DNA of 9,719 nt from an uncultured Collinsella sp. (GTDB lineage: Bacteria > Actinomycetota > Coriobacteriia > Coriobacteriales > Coriobacteriaceae). The notes beneath the pieces are model-generated. The model was not told where the DNA came from, searched no databases, and saw only the letters and a list, made by a program, of their open reading frames with translations. The stretch lies in contig CABQXG010000028.1 of assembly GCA_902468045.1 (NCBI GenBank), positions 1-9,719 on the forward strand, given 5' to 3'. A program made the position numbers and the translations under genes. Of this stretch, positions 6,853 to 9,719 are shown piece by piece. Numbering within the stretch: the first letter of the stretch is position 1; every line of letters begins with the position of its first letter.

Positions 6853-7773
6853 CTATGCCTTCGTGTTGGCGCGCGACAGGTCGCGGTGGGAGATGCTCAC
6901 ATGATACTGAGCGCCTTCCAGGTAACGGGCCGTGGCCTCGGCAATGGCAACGCTGCGGTGCTGGCCGCCCGTGCAGCCGATGGCGATAGAAAGCTGCGGC
7001 TTACCCTCCGCGATATAACCCGGCATCACCGTATCGAGCAGCTGTGTCCAAGCCTTCCAAAACTCCTGCGTCTTGGGATGGTCCAGAACAAAATCGGAGA
7101 CCTTTTTATCGAGACCGGTCATCGTGCGCATCTCGGGATCGTAGAACGGATTGGGCAGGAAGCGGACGTCGATCATAATATCCGCTTCGACGGGCATGCC
7201 GTGCTTAAAGCCAAACGAGAACACGTGGACATCCATAAGCTGCTGGTCGGACAGCTCGGAAAATGCCATACGCAGCTTGTTGCGCAGCGCAGAGGTGCGC
7301 AGACGGCTCGTGTCGATAATCATATCGGCTCGGTCGCGCACGCCCTGCAGCTGAAGGCGCTCGCGCTGAATGGCATCGGCCGTAGTCTCCCCCGGCTTGG
7401 CAATGGGATGACGGCGGCGATTTTCGCTGTAGCGACGAATCAGCACCTCGTCAGAAGCCTCCAGGAACACGATGTCGCAGCTCATCTCGCGCTCTTCGAG
7501 AGCGGCGACCGCATCGAGCAACTCGTCAAACAGTCCCTGGCTACGCAAATCGCAGGTGACGGCGAGATGCCTGCCCACGCCCGTATTGATGCCGACGAGC
7601 TCGGCAAGCTGGGCGATGAGACGCGGAGGCAGGTTATCGATGCAAAAATAGCCCATGTCCTCGAACACGTGCATGGCCTGTGTGCGGCCCGATCCGGACA
7701 TTCCGGTGATGATGACGATATCGGGGATGCGCTCCGAGCGCTCCGCCGCATCCATGGCATCTCCCTTTTGCAT
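6853..7773 (-). CDS. rapZ: RapZ (YvcJ-like) nucleotide-binding protein
   Basis: The protein has an N-terminal P-loop domain, VIITGMSGSGRTQAM followed by FEDMGYFCIDNLPP, and the C-terminal RapZ domain with FLPNPFYDPEMRTMTGLD and GCTGGQHRSVAIAE (from about residue 266). In E. coli RapZ binds the GlmY/GlmZ sRNAs to control glucosamine-6-phosphate synthesis; the Bacillus homologue YvcJ hydrolyses nucleotides. GlmY/GlmZ are not expected here, so the exact role is open. The Walker A Lys is Arg (GSGRT), which I recall as usual in actinobacterial homologues. Two in-frame ATGs compete. The one at 7773 (306 residues, MQKGDAMDAAERS) has GGGAGG 6 bases upstream. The one at 7755 (300 residues) has AAAGGGAG 5 bases upstream. 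I chose the first for its better ribosome site. The open frame beyond, to 7809, lies inside a terminator hairpin and is excluded. Confidence 0.94.
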   Translation of the reverse strand: MQKGDAMDAAERSERIPDIVIITGMSGSGRTQAMHVFEDMGYFCIDNLPPRLIAQLAELVGINTGVGRHLAVTCDLRSQGLFDELLDAVAALEEREMSCDIVFLEASDEVLIRRYSENRRRHPIAKPGETTADAIQRERLQLQGVRDRADMIIDTSRLRTSALRNKLRMAFSELSDQQLMDVHVFSFGFKHGMPVEADIMIDVRFLPNPFYDPEMRTMTGLDKKVSDFVLDHPKTQEFWKAWTQLLDTVMPGYIAEGKPQLSIAIGCTGGQHRSVAIAEATARYLEGAQYHVSISHRDLSRANTKA

Positions 7774-7785
7774 GTGCTGCCTCCC
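7761..7785 (-). promoter_or_regulatory. Two tandem ribosome binding sites for rapZ
   Basis: GGGAGG (7780-7785) serves the ATG at 7773 and AAAGGGAG (7761-7768) serves the in-frame ATG at 7755. Both have workable spacing (6 and 5 bases). The two protein forms would differ by six residues at the N-terminus. Confidence 0.55.
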
Positions 7786-7786
7786 G

Positions 7787-7823
7787 AAAACAAGCGCGGG
7801 ACCCAGCAACCCGGATCCCGCGC
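7787..7823 (-). terminator. Intrinsic terminator between nanE and rapZ
   Basis: In the minus-strand RNA, GCGCGGGAUCC (7813-7823) pairs with GGGUCCCGCGC (7794-7804) over 11 bp, including one U-G pair, with an 8-base loop. It is followed by UUGUUUU (7787-7793). It ends 13 bases before the upstream rapZ ATG and begins about 52 bases after the nanE stop. The U-G pair is an A-C mismatch on the other strand, so the structure is built for this orientation. Confidence 0.82.
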
Positions 7824-7874
7824 GGTCAATTGCCTATATTGAGTATACCGCCCCGAGCGGATACGAGGCCTGTC

Positions 7875-8561
7875 TTACGCCTCAAGCGCAGCCTTGAACC
7901 AACTCGTAATACTCGTGGGGTGCGTGATGGCGGTGCCGACGACAACGGCCCAGGCGCCAGCATCGATCGCGGCGCGAGCCTCCTCGGGCGTGTGCACGCG
8001 GCCCTCGCAGATGATGGGAAGACCGGGGAATTCCTCGGTCGCCTGACGCAGGAGCGGCAGATCGGGGCCATCGGCCATGGTGCAGTCGATGGCAGCGACA
8101 CCGTGAGAAAGCGTGGTAGATACAAGGTCGAAGCCCATATCAACCGCACGGCGAATGTCCTCGATGGTGGCACAATCCGCCATCAGGAGCACACCCTCCT
8201 CGTGCAGCGGGCGGAAGGTATCCTCGACCGACTTGCCGTCGGGACGCGGACGATCGGTGGCGTCGATCGCCACGATATCGGCACCCGCAGCAACGCAGGC
8301 GCGAGCGTGACGCAGCGTCGGCGTGATGTAAACGCCCTCGTGCCCATCCTTCCACAGGCCGATAACAGGAACCTCACAGCGACCCTTAATGGCGGCAATG
8401 TCGGCAAGGCCCTGGCAGCGAATGGCGGCGGCGCCGCCGAGCTCGCAAGCACGAGACATTTGAGCCATGGTCTCGGGCGTACGAAGCGGCTCGCCCATAT
8501 ACGCCTGAACGCTCACGACGAGCTTACCCTTCAGGGATTGAATCAAAGGATCGACGGTCAT
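7875..8561 (-). CDS. nanE: N-acetylmannosamine-6-phosphate 2-epimerase
   Basis: The 228-residue TIM-barrel protein converts ManNAc-6-phosphate to GlcNAc-6-phosphate in cytosolic sialic-acid and amino-sugar breakdown. Family markers are LKGKLVVSVQAYMGEPL near the N-terminus, GGAAAIRCQG (about 42-51), the probable catalytic lysine Lys71 in VIGLWKDG, YITPTL, AGADIVAIDAT (93-102), and the glutamate of IICEGRVHTPEEA (Glu186). The phosphate-binding end is WAVVVGTAITHP. The length is normal for NanE. The ATG at 8561 has GAAAGG 10 bases upstream. It follows the ROK kinase gene after a 70-base gap containing a strong hairpin, so the pair can phosphorylate ManNAc and then epimerise it. The GlcNAc-6-P deacetylase and a lyase gene are not in the window. 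Confidence 0.93.
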   Translation of the reverse strand: MTVDPLIQSLKGKLVVSVQAYMGEPLRTPETMAQMSRACELGGAAAIRCQGLADIAAIKGRCEVPVIGLWKDGHEGVYITPTLRHARACVAAGADIVAIDATDRPRPDGKSVEDTFRPLHEEGVLLMADCATIEDIRRAVDMGFDLVSTTLSHGVAAIDCTMADGPDLPLLRQATEEFPGLPIICEGRVHTPEEARAAIDAGAWAVVVGTAITHPTSITSWFKAALEA

Positions 8562-8584
8562 AAGGCTGCAACCTTTCTCAGAAC

Positions 8585-8615
8585 AGCCTCCCGAGGCGTG
8601 TTGTCTCGGGAGGCT
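8585..8615 (-). promoter_or_regulatory. Intercistronic hairpin between the ROK kinase gene and nanE
   Basis: AGCCTCCCGAG (8585-8595) and CTCGGGAGGCT (8605-8615) form a perfect 11-bp GC-rich stem with a 9-base loop. It lies 16 bases after the kinase stop and 23 bases before the nanE start. The minus-strand RNA continues with GUUCUGAG, not a U-tract, and the plus strand has none either. It therefore looks like an RNA-stability or processing element, or a weak terminator that lowers nanE expression, rather than a standard intrinsic terminator. Confidence 0.6.
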
Positions 8616-8631
8616 CCTACAGAAGATACGT

Positions 8632-9597
8632 TTACTTCAACGAGGCAAGAAGATGCTCAGCGGCACCGATGAGCGGAGCATCGCCCTCCAGAGAACCGAT
8701 GAGGATCGGCGTGTCCTGAAGCGGATCGAGCGCCTGGCTGGCATAGCCCTCGTGCACCGAATCCTTCCACGTCTGTGAACGCCAATCGGGACCTTGGTGA
8801 ATCACGCCACCCGAAAGCACGATGACCTCGGGGTCCAAGATGTTAGCGAGCGAGCCCAAGCTGGCACCCAGCGCAAAGCCGGCGTCATGGATGACCTCGG
8901 TCGCCTTTGCGTCGCCCGCGCGGCACAGGTCGTTCACATCGCGACCGACCGAAGGACGGCTGGGGTCGACGCGGCCAAAACGCTCATCGTACATTCGACC
9001 AATGGAAGTGCCCGAAGCAACCGACTCCAGATGGCCAGAACGCCCGCAGGCGCAGGGAATGCCGGCGGCAGCCGAGCACTCGATGTGGCCCATATGGCCA
9101 GCAGCACCATGGAAGCCTTGCATCACGCGGCCGTTCTCGACATATGCGCCGCCGATACCCGTACCGATGCCAAGACACAAGACGGAGAACTTGCCCTTGC
9201 CGACGCCCCAGTGGGCCTCGCCCAGAGCATGAGCCTGCACGTCGCCTACAACGGCAACGGGAAGACCGAGGTCCTCGCGCAGACGCGGCCCCAACTGGAC
9301 GCCGGACCAGCCGGGCATGATCTCGTTGGCATACGCGATGGCGCCCGTCTTGGGATCGACGACGCCGGCAGCACCGATACCGACGCCAAGGACCTCGACA
9401 TCGGGATTCGCCTCGAGAGCAGCCTTGATGGACGCCTCGATACGCTGGAAGACGGCCTCGCCGCCCTCTTGGGCCTCGGTGGGAACCTCGGCCTCAAAAA
9501 CGGGATGAGGCACGCTACCGTCAGCCGGGTACTCCATAATGGCGGTCGCAATCTTGGTGCCGCCGATATCAACGGAGCAAATGTACTTGTTCTCCAT
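8632..9597 (-). CDS. ROK-family sugar kinase, probable N-acetylmannosamine kinase
   Basis: The 321-residue protein is a ROK kinase. It has an N-terminal ATP phosphate motif VDIGGTKIATAI (residues 9-20), a probable catalytic aspartate Asp119 in VVGDVQAHALGEAHWG, GIGTGIGGAYV (143-153), the ROK zinc/sugar region GHMGHIE...CACGRSGHLES (167-192) and a C-terminal VIVLSGGV motif. The usual third zinc-ligand cysteine (CxCGxxGC) is histidine here (His189). ROK kinases use glucose, ManNAc, GlcNAc, allose or other sugars, and the motif set does not settle the substrate. The neighbouring nanE argues for ManNAc (NanK role), while glucokinase remains a real alternative. The start at 9597 (MENKYICSVDIGG) has AAGGAG 6 bases upstream and matches the family N-terminus; the open frame extends nine codons further, to 9624. 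Upstream operon members, if any, lie outside the window. Confidence 0.88.
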   Translation of the reverse strand: MENKYICSVDIGGTKIATAIMEYPADGSVPHPVFEAEVPTEAQEGGEAVFQRIEASIKAALEANPDVEVLGVGIGAAGVVDPKTGAIAYANEIMPGWSGVQLGPRLREDLGLPVAVVGDVQAHALGEAHWGVGKGKFSVLCLGIGTGIGGAYVENGRVMQGFHGAAGHMGHIECSAAAGIPCACGRSGHLESVASGTSIGRMYDERFGRVDPSRPSVGRDVNDLCRAGDAKATEVIHDAGFALGASLGSLANILDPEVIVLSGGVIHQGPDWRSQTWKDSVHEGYASQALDPLQDTPILIGSLEGDAPLIGAAEHLLASLK

Positions 9598-9602
9598 GTC
9601 GC

Positions 9603-9615
9603 TCTCCTTAGGAGA
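9603..9615 (-). promoter_or_regulatory. Kinase ribosome site inside a small palindrome
   Basis: On the minus strand TCTCCTAAGGAGA can fold as a 5-bp stem with a 3-base loop. The downstream arm is the AAGGAG Shine-Dalgarno sequence, 6 bases from the ATG at 9597. Such folding would partly hide the ribosome site. The stem is short and may be incidental. Confidence 0.35.
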
Positions 9616-9719
9616 TAAAAACAACTACAGGAAATGAAGGCTGCGTTATCGCCGCAGCTTGGTAAAGGTTTCCCGGGTGCCCGAGGTTGGGGTGAAAGCG
9701 GTCGGGCGTTGACCTAATG

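Noticed and set aside
6328..7842. Plus-strand open frame of 504 codons opposite whiA and rapZ
   Set aside because: It spans two real minus-strand genes and their junction, and its translation shows no family motif.
8794..9618. Plus-strand frame of 274 codons opposite the ROK kinase gene
   Set aside because: Shadow of a gene with complete ROK motifs on the minus strand.
9640..9663. Inverted repeat GCTGCG/CGCAGC upstream of the ROK kinase gene
   Set aside because: Only 6 bp of stem with no U-run, so not a terminator, and no further evidence of regulatory function.

Overview
The window looks like chromosome from a Coriobacteriia actinobacterium, most likely Collinsella or a close relative. This rests on the GC-rich codon use, the actinobacterial style of RapZ (GSGRT Walker A), the rapZ-whiA pair and the classical gapA/pgk/tpiA/gpmI glycolytic cluster. 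The genus is inferred from protein style, not from a database match. All eight genes lie on the minus strand, so transcription runs from high to low coordinates.

In transcription order: (1) 9597-7875 holds a ROK-family sugar kinase and the N-acetylmannosamine-6-phosphate epimerase nanE. Together they look like the ManNAc to ManNAc-6-P to GlcNAc-6-P section of sialic-acid or amino-sugar catabolism. They are separated by a strong 11-bp intercistronic hairpin, and the unit ends in an intrinsic terminator at 7787-7823. (2) 7773-5917 holds rapZ and whiA, spaced 6 bp apart. The yvcK gene often found between them is absent. rapZ starts immediately after the nanE terminator and has two in-frame starts, each with its own Shine-Dalgarno sequence. 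(3) 5723-4698 is gapA, with an AT-rich leader containing palindromes and a possible promoter, followed by a strong intrinsic terminator. (4) 4557-1048 is a tight pgk-tpiA-gpmI operon (8-bp overlap, then a 5-bp gap) that converts 1,3-bisphosphoglycerate to 2-phosphoglycerate and interconverts the triose phosphates. It ends in a perfect 13-bp terminator hairpin.

(5) The left kilobase (about 7-990) is a different kind of DNA: a REP-associated tyrosine transposase (RAYT, HUH/Y1 family) bounded by a 27-bp inverted repeat with one mismatch (19-45 versus 952-978). The right copy is part of a REP-like stem-loop whose outer arm merges with the U-tract of the gpmI terminator. This cassette is the most interesting object in the window. 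The rest is ordinary core metabolism with several well-formed RNA hairpins. I saw no tRNA, rRNA, CRISPR array or defence system. No gene-free stretch exceeds 300 bases.
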